Positions 13,006 to 25,400 of a stretch of DNA of 64,000 bases are shown here, one piece after another. Source of the DNA: Polydactylus sextarius (lineage: Eukaryota > Chordata > Actinopteri > Polynemidae); contig CM028914.1 in assembly GCA_016801845.1 (NCBI GenBank), positions 1,984,001 through 2,048,000 on the forward strand, written 5' to 3'. Below the pieces are notes generated by a model. That model was not told the origin of the DNA. It was given only the letters and a program-made list of their open reading frames with translations, and searched no databases. A program made the position numbers and the translations under genes. Position 1 is the first letter of the stretch. Each line of letters starts with the position of its first letter.

Positions 13006-13572
13006 GATGTTGTGATTGAACACGTGAGTTCCCGGTCCGCGCTACGGCGGCCGGGAGGCGGGAAAATATAAACGCGATTTAAAAATAAATCAAATACATT
13101 TTAATTTCGTTTGTTCAGTTTCCACCGTGAAAATATGTTGTTACTTACAAACACGATTTTTTAAACTGCGACGGATTTTACACTTTTAAAAATAAATTGA
13201 TTTGAATAAACTGAATTGAAAGAAAAAAGTCTAAGTCAGTGTCAGATAAATAAATATTATGTTAAGTATAAATTCAAGACAGAAAGTCACGGTATTTAAT
13301 AGTGACTATTATTATTATTACAATATATAATTTATATATTATATTTACAATATATTATTTTATATATATTTGTTGTAAATATTACAATATAATTACATTA
13401 TATTATGAAGTGTGTGTGTGTGTGTTTACTTTATTTGTTGTAGAATATAATATATTATTAATTGATTCATTTTATTGATTTCAGTAATTAATACAACATA
13501 TATTTATTTTATAAATATAAAATAAAATTCATACTGTATGTATGTATTGTTAAAATTTAATTAATTATTAAT

Positions 13573-13656
<84 letters not shown>

Positions 13657-14020
13657 TATCTATTTTATATTTCGGGCAGTTCTCCTCCTGACCTGTAGGT
13701 GTCAGTGTCGGCGGCGCTGCAGCCTCTTCCGGGCCGCTCGTGCCCTCTTTCCTCTTACTGATGATGTGTCGAGAAGAAGCTTCACTTCCTGATCAGCGCT
13801 GTGTTCAGTTGTGATTGGAGGTAGAGTTCACTGAACTATCGCTGCCTCTAGTAATGGAAATATAAGTGTTTATTTTATATAATTTAACATTTTAACAACC
13901 TGCTCAGCTCGTGTTTTATTAAAGTTGAAGTCACGAGGCTGAAAGACGCGGAGTTAAAGGAGAGAAGACGAGCTAGCTTCACAGCTAGCTACTGGGAGGC
14001 TGCAGGGAAACTTATGGAAA
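13006..14020. promoter_or_regulatory. Intergenic region between divergent exosc8 and alg5
   Basis: About 1 kb separates the two start codons. GC-rich stretches flank each gene (13030-13075 and 13685-13810), with AT-rich DNA and a CA/TA microsatellite between them. Each GC-rich stretch probably holds a promoter. No TATA box is evident. An alg5 5' UTR is expected just before 14021. Confidence 0.55.
13577..13652. repeat. (CA)n(TA)n compound microsatellite
   Basis: About 13 CA units run directly into about 24 TA units between exosc8 and alg5. Confidence 0.96.
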
Positions 14021-16701
14021 ATGGATTTTATCTGTGAAATAATTCAAGGTTTGGTCGCTTTAGCAGCTCTAGTTTTGATTGTGGTAAGTTGATGTTTTAA
14101 TTAGTTAATGTTGTGTCAGTAGAGAACTGCTGTAGCTTGTTTTAGCAGGTGTTTGGTTTGTGTTAAAATCTGCAAATATTAAATTAATTTACGGATTTTT
14201 TTACACCTGGTCTTTGTGTCAGTCTTCTTTATAAAAAGCCCTTTAGTTTTTATTATAATCAGACACATTTTAAACATAAGCAATCATATTTATCCTGTTG
14301 TCTAATCTAAATAAAACGGGACAAGATAAATATGTATTTTTCTGATCATAAACACCAAACTTTAGTAGTAAATTATCTTTTAAAATGCAGCCAAATATTC
14401 CACTTTAATAAGGAAGAAATTACACTAATTATAATAAAAATTGTATTAAAATTTTACTAAAACTTACACATAACAAACATGTCCAAATAGATAAAAGTTC
14501 AGCTCTATTCTTGGACGTACAAAGACAATAAAGAAAAGTTCTTCTAATGTTGTCACTTATTGATATTAAAACAATATTAATAATTATAAAAATCAACTGG
14601 AAAGTGTTAAATTGATGCATCACCTGGTTGTTTTGTGTTGCTGTCGTTTTACAGGTGCTGGTTGCGGCTCACGTCACAGCTGGGATGGTGAATCTGACGC
14701 GACACGAGAAAGAGAAATATTTCCTGACGTCTTCAGGAGAGAAGCAGCCGTTCCCCAGCCTCCATGACCCCCACTCCAGAGACCTCTCTGTGGTCATACC
14801 GGCCTACAACGAGGAGCTGCGAAGTGAGTGACGAGTCTGTCGGTTTAATGGTTTTATAATGATAAGTACAGAGTTTAAAACATTCAGATAATCCTCTGGT
14901 TTGTTTGGTTTAAATGTTCAACCTTGAACCTGCTGTGTGTGTTTACAGTGCCTGTGATGTTGGATGAAGCGATGGAGTATTTAGAAAAAAGACAGGTGAG
15001 TCTTACTCATGGATTAAAAGGATTAAAAGGTCTGAAATGAACTTTTATTTTGTTGTTTTTACTGATGTAAGAGAAGCAGTTTTTTTGTAAATCATGAACA
15101 GGTTCAGTAGTTTTATAAATGACCAGTAGGAGGCAGTATTTAACTTAAAAACTTGTTTTTCTTGTCTGCAGAAACAAAACCCGTCTTTCACCTATGAGGT
15201 CATTGTGGTTGATGATGGCAGCAAAGACAAAACCACAGAGGTGAAAAACAAACCTTCAGTCTTTGTTTAAGAATATAAATTTCCTATTATTTTTATATTT
15301 TTGCTCAGTTAAACCTGTGAATATTGTTGTGATGATTTCCCAGGTTGCTTTGCGGTACACCAGGAAGTACGGAGCAGATAAAGTGAGAGTGTTGACGCTG
15401 GTGAAGAACAGGGGTAAAGGAGGAGCAGTACGGATGGTGAGACTGTTGAATCAGTAAAAAATAATTAATAAAGAGTTTAATTAGTTTTAACTTTATTTGC
15501 CGTCTGGTTTGAAGGGAACGCTGAGCTCCAGAGGTAAAGTGATTCTGATGGCCGACGCTGACGGAGCCACAAAGTTTTCTGATATCGACAAAGTAGAAGC
15601 TGGACTCAAAGACCTCGACCCCAAACCGGTGTGATTCAGTCCTTGTGTCTTATGCACACGTTTTAATTCATTAAAGTGGTTTGTGTGTGAACATGTTTAA
15701 AGTCTCTGTCTTTACATGTAGGAGAACATGGGGATTTCCTGCGGCTCCAGAGCTCATCTGGAGAAAGACTCTGTAGCTCAGGTGAATGATTCCGTCAGTT
15801 TGAAGTCCAGATTATTATAAACTGTCTGTGTTTAATGTTTAGGTAACGATTGTTCTGTCTCCGCTGCAGCGATCTGTGTTTCGTACGTTCCTCATGTACG
15901 GTTTTCACTTCTTGGTTTGGTTCTTCTGTGTGAGAGGGATCAAGGACACTCAATGCGGCTTCAAGCTCTTCACACGTGAAGCTGCGTTAAAGACCTTCTC
16001 TTCTCTCCACGTCGAGCGATGGTGAGAACCAGTCATGACTGAAGTCTGTGCTGCAGATCTCACCAGACATCTGACGCTGGTTCAGTACTTGGCATAAATG
16101 TGGACACACTTATGTCAGCACCTTTAAAAAAAGAAAAAAAGCTCTGAGATGCTTTACTCAGCACTAACAATGACAAGGCTGTTTTTTTTTTTTTTTTTTT
16201 TTAAATCTGCTATAAAACAGGAATTTTAATGCACCTCTTCTGAGCAGCTGTACACTTTTATCTCTGCTCTCTCAGGGCGTTTGATGTGGAGCTGCTGTAT
16301 ATCGCCCAGTGTTTTAAAATCCCCATAGCTGAAGTTGCGGTCAACTGGACTGAAATAGAAGGTGGGTTTTTCAGGGAATATGTGGACATGTGTTCACACA
16401 CGAGCCACCGATCCGTGGTCCTATAAATATCTTTATTAGATATGTTTCCAAGTATGTGATTGTGTTTTATTACTTAAAGATGTTCACTGTATTGTAGCTG
16501 TTTATACCTGCTGATACTTGTTAGTTTTAATGTATTTATTCACATTGATTGATCATTAAATTCCTGTGTTTTTTTTCTGCGTCAGGGTCCAAGCTGGTCC
16601 CGTTCTGGAGCTGGCTGCAGATGGGACGAGACCTGATTTTCATTCGTCTGCGCTACATCACCGGAGCCTGGAAACTGGAGTCACCTCACAAGACTGAGTA
16701 G
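14021..16701 (+). CDS. alg5: Dolichyl-phosphate beta-glucosyltransferase (ALG5)
   Basis: This enzyme moves glucose from UDP-glucose to dolichyl phosphate at the ER membrane. The dolichyl-P-glucose is the donor used by ALG6, ALG8 and ALG10 to finish the N-glycan precursor. Exons: 14021-14083, 14655-14823, 14949-14995, 15172-15240, 15344-15436, 15515-15628, 15722-15781, 15870-16021, 16276-16361 and 16586-16701. All phases agree and give 322 residues. The N-terminus (MDFICEIIQGLVALAALVLIV) is a membrane anchor. The GT2 fold follows: LSVVIPAYNEE, YEVIVVDDGSKDKTTE, LVKNRGKGGAVRMG, and the metal-binding type MADADGATKF. Further on are FHFLVWFFCVRGIRDTQCGF, FSSLHVERWAFDVELLYIA and the end PFWSWLQMGRDLIFIRLRY. 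Length and motif order match human ALG5 (324). The start follows the only ATG in frame with the anchor; an ATG nine bases earlier is out of frame. Confidence 0.97.
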
Positions 16702-17215
16702 CCAATCAGAGCAGGCCCTGGTATCCTAGAGACAGGCTGTGATTGGGCCATCAAACCTTTGGAAGAGGTGGAGTTACCAGCTGCGTCGTGTCTGTCGTTC
16801 ACTGAAATCAACAACATGAAGAAACAAACTACAGTTTGACACTTTCTCTTTTTTTTTCCCTCGTCAGCGGCGGTGAAGTAACGACACAGTTGTTGGTTCC
16901 TCGTGGTCCTGGCTTGTTTTGTTATTTTGTTTTTTATTGTTTTGTTTTTTTTTTTTTATTCAAATGTTGACGCTTGTGATGGCCGCTGTTACACTTCCGG
17001 CTCACAGAACGTCTTTATGACTGATCCGTCTTTAAGTTACTTAACGTTTTCTCTGTGGCCAATCAGTTGTGAGTGAGAAAGATCCATGTGGAGAATGTGA
17101 AGGATCTGATCATCTGTGTGTTTTGATTCATGATGAGATTGTTATAAGGAGGAAGGAAACGGGTCTGTGGGTTTAAGGGTTGGATGAATGGAAAATAAAA
17201 AAGAAACTGTTAATG
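16702..17215 (+). other. alg5 3' UTR with AATAAA
   Basis: After the TAG stop, about 500 bases without a conserved frame lead to AATAAA at 17194-17199, the likely poly(A) signal. Confidence 0.7.
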
Positions 17216-17450
17216 ATTAATGTTTTGACAATCAATTATTAACTTAACTCGAGCAACAGTTTGATAATAGACAGAAAAGTTGTTACATTTTGATAAAAAC
17301 ACAAAATAATTGATGATTTTCTTGATGTTTTTGGACAAAAGAAGCTTGTTTCTCTGGTGTTTTATCGATCAAACTATTAACTGATTAAGCAAAAATAATT
17401 AGCAACAAATTATTTGAAAAAACAAACAAACAAACATTTCTTTGACTTTA
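17216..17450. repeat. Possible degraded fish repeat
   Basis: An AT-rich stretch with phrases such as GACAATCAATTATTAAC and TTTATCGATCAAACTATT resembles the interior of the common fish element whose ends are seen at 4004-4622. Identity is low and no ends are clear. Confidence 0.3.
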
Positions 17451-20400
17451 ATGAGACTTTAAAGAAAAACAGCAGCAAAATAAGATTTTAACGTCCCAAC
17501 GTGTCATTTCATGTTTTTAAATTCATGAATCAGTCACTTTGTGACAGAAAGAGAAACAGAGACGAGTCTCAGCTGCTTTGTTTTCTGGTCTACATGTTGT
17601 GTTTGTTAAGAAGCTTCGCTGCAGATTCATGGACCAGTCAGAAGAGACGCTGGTAAGATCTGATCTCTCTTCTTTTTATCTTATTTTTTAAAACCTTCAA
17701 GCTAAATGAAATTTATTAAAACATTCATTTTTCGCGGAGCTCAAATATTTAATCAGGAACAAAGTTTTTTCTTTTACAGAATTTTAAACGGTTACAACTT
17801 TGCTACGTTGTGATCAGTCAACTTCCTGTCTCGGCCTCACCCTGGTAATGAAATCTTTATGATGCAGATGCATCATGGGATCAGAGAAGGTGAACAGATA
17901 ATCCTGCTCTGATCAGGTCACTGCTTCTGTAACTGGAAGCTGAAAGGTTTGTCAGACTCTGCAGAGAGCACTGAGGTCATGAATTTATCTGTTAAATATT
18001 ATTAGTAGAAATCTACAGGATCTGACTCTACTTACAGTTTATTTAATTTGGTATGAAATTAGATTTAAAGACTTAAAATCCTGAAACGAAGTTAGCCGTG
18101 ATCAGTGATATAAAGTTTTTTTATGAGGGTCAGAAGAGGGGGCGTGGGGGCGGGGGAGGGGTCACATCATGAAACAGTGGGAAACCCTGGATCTCATTAT
18201 TTATGACCAAACTCATCCCTTTTTCCTGGAGGATCATCTTCTTGGAAAATATCCAGCCAGTGTTTTTTTTGTGGTTTCATCTAAATGAGTTTCTTAATAG
18301 AGCTGAGTTGTTCTCTTATGCAAGTCTGAGGTCTATGGTTTCGTGCTGATGCGGATGTCTCTGGGGCCTCGCGGAGCCCCGGGGAGAGCATCCTGTTTAG
18401 ACCCGACTGTCCGTCTGTCTGTCACCAGACAAAACCAACCATGAATCACAACGTTGCTGCGCTTTAATGACTTCCTCAGAAAAAGGTGACAAATTAAATA
18501 TATTTACATTAGAGCTGGATTTTATTGATCTAAATCTGATTTCTAAACATTTTCTGCAGGAAATTTTATCCAGAAACTGAGTTTTATTGATATAGCCTCA
18601 TAAATAAATAAACCAGATTTTATTGTTACTATTACTGTTATTATTTATTTATTACAAAAACACCAGATTAATTTTATCCCCTGAGGTCCAGACTTTGTCT
18701 CTATCCAGGCTACAGTTTGATGATCCACCTGGTTTGTTGGATGGAGATGGAAAAAAAAAAAATCTAATCATAAGGTTTTATTCCGGATCCCCAGAGTGGT
18801 TTGACTGTGTTGGGAGTATTGTTACGTTCCGCAGCAGTTGCTGTAAACTGTGAAAATGTCAAACTTGTAGACTCACTGTCGCCAGCCGGGGCTTGCGTCA
18901 TTAACTGGACCAAGTCACGGCACTCCCAATAAAGGGATCGTATCCATCCGCAGAGAGAACAGACCTCAGAGGCTCCAACAATAGATAATGAAACCACCAC
19001 TGTTTTTTTAAGAGAGATGTAAATGATAAAATAGAATAAACACACAACCAATCAGAACCAGCAATCACAGTTCATTCATCCAGGAGGCTCCTCCTCCACC
19101 AGACGTGATACTTTGACATTGTTACAGGTGTAGAGCGCGTGCAGGTGTGCGCGCGTTTGACGTAAGAAATAGTTATTCATAAGCAGCTATTTAATTAATA
19201 ACTTATGAGGCAATTATAAGATATAAAGAAGCAATAATTAAAGCGGAAACATGACTAATTATAAGTCACTTCACCTCTTTTATTGTTAAACTTTATATAT
19301 AAATTTAGATTAAACAAATAAGCGACAACACACACTTCCCTTTATGAAACACACACACTCACACACGTGATGAGACGGAGTGAAGCTCAATAAAACCTGA
19401 GTCGTTTTATTCATTAGAATAACGAGTAAAAAGAGGAACAGGTGGGTTTGTTTTTCCCTCTCGGCCTCCGTCAGTTAGAGCCAGTTATCACACATTTTTG
19501 GAAACTGGACGTGGCTCAGGTGGCACGCACATAAACACGCGCACATACGCGCCTGCGCATGCCGCTCGTGCCGGTGCAGGACCTGGATCTGAAATCCCAG
19601 AGATCCTGGGAAAGTTCCAGGAGGAGGGTGAGGAGGGAGGAGGAGGGGGAGGAGGGGAGACAGGCAGCGAGGCGGAGGGATCTCTCAGGCAGGCGCTGCG
19701 GTTCCAGCCAAGCTGACGCCGCCGAGGCTGTGTGGCGCTCGGCTGCTGGAGGAGTGGAGGCTCCGGGATCCGCAAACCTGCGTCAACGAGTCTGCACAGA
19801 ACTGGGACAACACCGGAACACGATGCTGCTGGACCTTCACAATAAAGGTCTGACGTGTTTATGAATATTATACTGCCTGAGGTGTAAAATAATAACTATA
19901 AATTTTTGAATTTATATTTTACTTCTGTTGGATTGAATGTTGGACAGAATGATCACACACCTGTGGTGTATTTATATACACACATTATCACTGATTCTCT
20001 ATGTATATTCTTCTATATATGTATATATTTAATATCATATACATTTACATGTATAAATCCTGTATATGAATAAATACTTTAGTTTTAGTTTTTATTAAAT
20101 TAGCCTTATTATATATTGTGAAGCTAATTTGATTAATATATATTAATAGATTCATAACTAATATATAATCACGTGTTTTCGGTGATATAACATTAAGGTT
20201 TTATTTTGTTTATTTATGACCAAAAAAAAACCTCAACATTGTTACTTTGTTCCTTTACCTTGACATGTCGTTAACTATGCTTTTATTTTGAAATCTGCAG
20301 CCGGATGCGCTTTGTATTGAAGCTGACTTGATCCTGATCAACGTCAACACACATGCTCATGCTCACACACACACACGCACACACACGCACACACACCTTC

Positions 20401-22134
20401 TGAGTCTCAGTGAATCCTTCACACGCACTCGGTTCGTCTGCGCTGCACTTGTTATCACATCAGGTGAGGAAATAAAAGTGTTTGTAGGTGATTTTTTACT
20501 GAGATTATGATTTAGTTTCACGTGTTTGTTGATTTGTTAAGTATTTAAACTTCTTGTTGTTGATGTTGTTGTTGGTTTCTTGTCAGAAACGTTTCGTTGT
20601 GACGATGTTGATCAACTTTAGTTGAGTTTTATCTCAGTGATGTTTGTGTTTTTACTGGACGTGGTCTTATTTATCCTTATTTCACTTAGTCATAATCACA
20701 TAAAACATAATGATAGTTGGTCGTGTTGTTGCTGATCCATGTGTGACTGACTGGTTTAGTCGCGTCTTGTTGTTATGAGATGAAACTATGATAAGAATGA
20801 ATCTGTGCGCCGACGCGTCTTTACGCACAAGAAGGTGCGCGTCTGGAGCAGGAACACGACTCTAGGTAGTAAACGTAAAGGAAGCTGCTGTGTTTACTTT
20901 TTTTTTTAAAGGGGGGAGGGAGTGGAGGGGGTATCCTGGTGATAAAGCATTAGGTAATTAGTCTATCTGAGCCTGCAGACTCAGTGACGCCAGGCTCCAT
21001 AAAGCAGCGACGGCGGACTGATGCCGCATTGAGCCTGAGCGCTTTTGCTGTCATTGTAATAAAAAAAAAAAAAAAAAAAAAGAGAAAAGACAGAAAAGAA
21101 AACAGCTGTCTGTCTTCTGTCTTGTTTGCCTGAGTCTATGGGCAACAACCGGTCACACACAGAAGTTTATAAACTGATTTTACCTGCGAGTGTTTCCAGA
21201 TGTTTATAATCAGAAAAAACACAACTTTCACTTCATCTTTGTTGAGTCTTTTCCTGTCAAGATGTTTCTTTTTTAATCATTACAGTCACGGGAGATAAAA
21301 CAATAATAACCTCAAATTTAATTCATCCTTTAAATATTTAAAATAAGATGATTTATTAGTAAAAAATGTTGCTGCTGTTTCGTTGATGTGACTCAAACAT
21401 GTTGTTTTAAATCTAGTGGAGAAGACTGAATATTGTTGGTGTTTCTCAACAGTTTTCAATGGACAGAAAGAGACAGAAAAACAGGGAGCACTCTCTCCCT
21501 CTGTCTCCCTCCCTCCCTCCTTCCCTCCCTCCCTCCCCCGTCTCCCCCTCCTGTCCTGTGATGTGTTCTGGCCAGACAGTATGGCTCCTGGGTGTCAGTG
21601 GCATGATCATAGAAACAGAGGCCAGAAAGGACATTCCTCATTGTTGGTGAATCTAGAAATGAGCTTGGCCTCATCTTTGCCCTGTTCTCTCTCTCTCTCT
21701 CTCTCTCTCTCAAACAGGTTTTTTTCGGTGCACGTTTCACTTTCTCCATAGAGAATAATAGCCTTGTTGTTGTTGCTCTCTCCTGTTAAAAAAAAAAAAA
21801 AAGAAAGAAAGAGAAGGAGAGAGTGTCCTGCTGGTGCTGTCTCCTTATCATGGAAATCCTTCTCTAATTCCCACATCATTAACTTCAGCAGGTTTTTGGT
21901 TATGAGCTGTTCACTCCAGAGCAGCTTATCACCTTAGTTACTCAGACTTAACTCTACAATTAAACCCACCGTCTCTTTTGTTATTCAGCTTCAAGTTTTT
22001 TTTTTTTTTTTTTTTCCAATCATGCATCTTTCTGAGCTAAATTAGCCGTTAATACTGTCCCTCATTTTTCTTGCCAGGTGACTGAAACTTGACCTGGATC
22101 TCTGACTGTGTGAGGAATAACCTTTTCCCTGCAG
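17451..22134 (+). promoter_or_regulatory. Intergenic and upstream leader region of smad9
   Basis: No protein-coding gene is recognisable. A GC-rich block at 19530-19850 ends in a fair donor (AATAAAG then GTCTG) and may be a smad9 first non-coding exon with its promoter. A second possible leader exon is 20301-20462, with TCTGCAG before it and CATCAG then GTGAGG at its end. A G-run cluster lies at 18138-18161. GC-richer stretches at 18340-18480 and 20930-21050 stand out from AT-rich surroundings and could be regulatory. All of this is inference. Confidence 0.4.
20350..20396. repeat. (CA)n imperfect microsatellite
   Basis: CA repeats with interspersed CG and CT, upstream of smad9. Confidence 0.85.
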
Positions 22135-22239
22135 GAGGCTTTGGATCCAGAGCTGCCGGATCCTTTTCTGTGCCAACAGAGAAACAGAGAGAAAAGGAGA
22201 GTTGAGGCTTGTGCTGCTCTGGCAGGAGTCCAGCTCCTC

Positions 22240-22292
<53 letters not shown>

Positions 22293-22474
22293 CTGCTCGG
22301 AAGTAAAGAGAAAAAAAAACAGCTTCTGTTTACACAGACTCATCGTGCTACCTCTTTTATCCTTACCTCTCTCTGTGCTGGATACTCACTCCTGTCCTCA
22401 AGGGAACTTTTATCCCTTTACCATCACCCAGCAGCTCATCTCACCCTGCTCCTGTTTCATTTATCCATCTCATC
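22135..22474 (+). other. smad9 5' leader within the first coding exon
   Basis: An acceptor (TTTTCCCTGCAG) at 22123-22134 precedes this untranslated sequence, which runs straight into the start codon at 22475. It contains a (CAG)16 run at 22243-22290. The upstream acceptor means at least one further non-coding exon lies to the left. Confidence 0.65.
22243..22290 (+). repeat. (CAG)16 trinucleotide repeat in smad9 5' UTR
   Basis: Sixteen uninterrupted CAG units lie about 185 bases before the smad9 start codon, inside the exon that carries that start codon. No ATG in a coding frame reads through it, so it is probably untranslated. Confidence 0.95.
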
Positions 22475-25400
22475 ATGAACTCCTCAGCCTCCATCACGTC
22501 CCTGTTCTCCTTCACCAGCCCGGCGGTGAAGCGTCTGCTCGGATGGAAACAGGGAGATGAGGAAGAGAAATGGGCAGAAAAAGCTGTGGACTCTCTGGTG
22601 AAGAAACTAAAGAAGAAGAAAGGAGCGATGGAGGAGTTGGAGAGAGCGCTCAGCTGCCCGGGTCAACCCAGTGAGTATCAGCGTCCAACGCTGAGGTCAC
22701 GAGGTCGCTGCGTAAACCTGACGGGTTGGAGATGATTTATAGGATAATAAATGTTATCTGACTTTAATATTTGCTCGTTACTTGTGGAAAAACATGATAC
22801 TTTACCTACTGGACGTTTATAAATGATTGAAACTAAAGTATTTGGCAGGAAAACTCTAGTATGGATTAAGCAAGTAAATAATATAATTAATCTATATTTG
22901 TTTATCTAGATATGGTTTTACTTTATGGTTCATGAGGTTAAAAGTTCAGTGTTTATGTTCATGGTTGAAGTATGAAGCTTCCTCATTTTGTATTAAAATC
23001 AGCTTTGTTTCGTCTGAATCTTTCAGGTAAGTGTGTGACGATCCCTCGCTCGTTGGACGGGAGGCTGCAGGTTTCACACAGGAAGGGTCTTCCTCACGTC
23101 ATCTACTGTCGTGTCTGGCGTTGGCCCGACTTACAGTCTCACCACGAGCTGAAAGCGCTGGAGTGCTGCGAGTTTCCCTTCGGATCAAAGCAGAAAGACA
23201 TCTGTGTGAACCCGTACCACTACCGACGTGTTGAAACTCCAGGTACGTCACAAAATCTCAGTCTCCAGGATTTCAGACCTTTTTTTTTCAGGTTGTGTCC
23301 TAATTTATCTGATTTCACAGCAGCTTTTCTAAAAGATTGTGATGAAAGTTGTGGTGTTTTTGTCGTCATAAAGTTGTGACAGTGAAGGTGTAAACCGGTG
23401 TGTTAGTGACGTGTCTGGTCTGACGTCCTCCCTGTGTTTCTAACATTTTCATGTGTTTCTCGGTGACAAAGTTGTTTCTCAGTAGACGACTTCCTCTTGT
23501 TGCTCCACAACAATATAAAATAGTTTCCTCCTCTTTGTTGAACTCTGCTTGGATACTGTTTTTCTTGGTCCTTAGCAGTGATGTTGAAAGTAAATGTGAG
23601 ACTTTTTTATCTCACGTTTCCTGCGTCTTCTAAAAGAAACAAGGAAGTGATTCACTGTCGTATCGTTAAACGTTTACCTGCAAACGACGACTTTCTTTTC
23701 CTCAAAAGTTGAGGAAGTGATTGGTTGAACTTGTGTTATTAGTTGTGATCACATCATGAAATCCTGGAGGGTCTAACATCTGCTTAGATTAACTCCACAA
23801 TAAAAGGTCATTGTTGAGATTTACTATTGTATCAGTGAAGCTGTTTGAGTCCCCAGACAGAGGCAGGATATCTGATCCAGGACAGTATTCCTGAGCCAAA
23901 AGGATTTGCAGTAACATAATCTTTTGTTTTCTCTCTTCACCTCCTGTTCCTGTCGTCTTGTCTCAGTGCTGCCGCCGGTCCTGGTTCCACGTCACAGCGA
24001 GTTCAACCCTCAGCACAGTTTACTGGCAAAGTTCAGGAACGCGTCTCTGCACAACGAGCCTCTGATGCCTCAGAACGCCACTTACCCAGACTCCTTCCCT
24101 CCGCTGCCCTGCTCCTCCTTCTCCTCCTCCTCCCCGTCTTCCTCCTCACTCGCTCAGTCTCCCACCTCGCAGAGTTACCCCAACTCCCCCAACAGCTCCG
24201 CGGAGCCGGGGAGTCCGTACCACATCACAGGTAGGAGTAGAAACGACGGCCGTAGCAGCTTCTGATTTAATGTAAGACGACCGTGTCTCATTTGTTTTTT
24301 TTTCCGTTTAGCTGAGACGCCTCCACCTCCGTACAGTATGATGGAGACGAGTCCTCAGGAGGACGTGAAGCCAAACAACTCAACAGGAACCAAACTTACG
24401 TTTTCTGCTCCTCACACAGGTGACGTCACGTCAACCAGGCAGACAGAAACTTTTTTCTGCTTAATAATATCAGAGATCTGCAACTTTTAACATGTAAAGA
24501 GACATTTTGTTTCTTTCACCACAAATAAATAAACAATTTGAAAAATAAAAACATCAAACATAGTTTTCACTTTCTGATAAAATACATAATTTAAGATCTT
24601 AAAAGTAAATAAAAGTATTTGTGGGAAAAAAAATAACTCAATTCATTTTAAAATTTATAAAACTTTTTATAAAAAGTTTTGTGTTTTAGAGAAATACATT
24701 TCATATATTTTATATATAATTTTTTTATATAAAAACTTTTTGTATAAAGTTTTTTTTTTTAAAAAAAAAAACCTGTCATGTTTAGATCAATCAACAGAAA
24801 CAACATTTCTCATCAAGTATCAAACAGCATCGTGATTTTATCCAGATGTGACGCATGTTATGATCCATAAAATATTAAAACACTTTTTATTTTAATGTTA
24901 CAAACTCACCCTAATATAAGTATTTGAAGAGAAATAGCTGCAGGTTGTTGTTGCAGATTCCTGGTCGATGTTAACAAACGTTTCCGTCGTCTCTGTTCAG
25001 ATCTGCGACCCGTCTGCTACGAGGAACCGGAGTACTGGTGCTCCATCGCGTACTACGAACTCAACAACCGCGTTGGAGAAACTTTCCACGCGTCGTCTCG
25101 CAGCGTTTTGGTCGACGGCTTCACGGATCCGTCCAACAACAAGAACCGTTTCTGCCTCGGCCTGTTGTCCAACGTCAACCGCAACTCCACCATCGAACAC
25201 ACACGCAGGCACATAGGCAAAGGTAGGCTGGACGACTGGCTCAGGTAATTCACATCAGCACACACGTCTGTGTGATGTGTTTCATGTTTGGACGACGTTA
25301 GTTCAGAGCTACACTTATACACGTGTGATGCCAATTTTTTTTTCTATTTTTAAATAAAAACTCCTTTTTTTTCCTTCTCCGCTGAATCCTTTAGGCTAAA

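Noticed and set aside
19488..19864. Gly/Glu- and Pro-rich open frames near 19.6 kb
   Set aside because: GC-rich, GGA-repeat composition explains them; the region is more likely promoter or leader exon of smad9.
22141..22560. Open frame with poly-Gln across the CAG run before smad9
   Set aside because: It has no ATG before the repeat and overlaps the smad9 start in another frame; the CAG run is better explained as 5' UTR.
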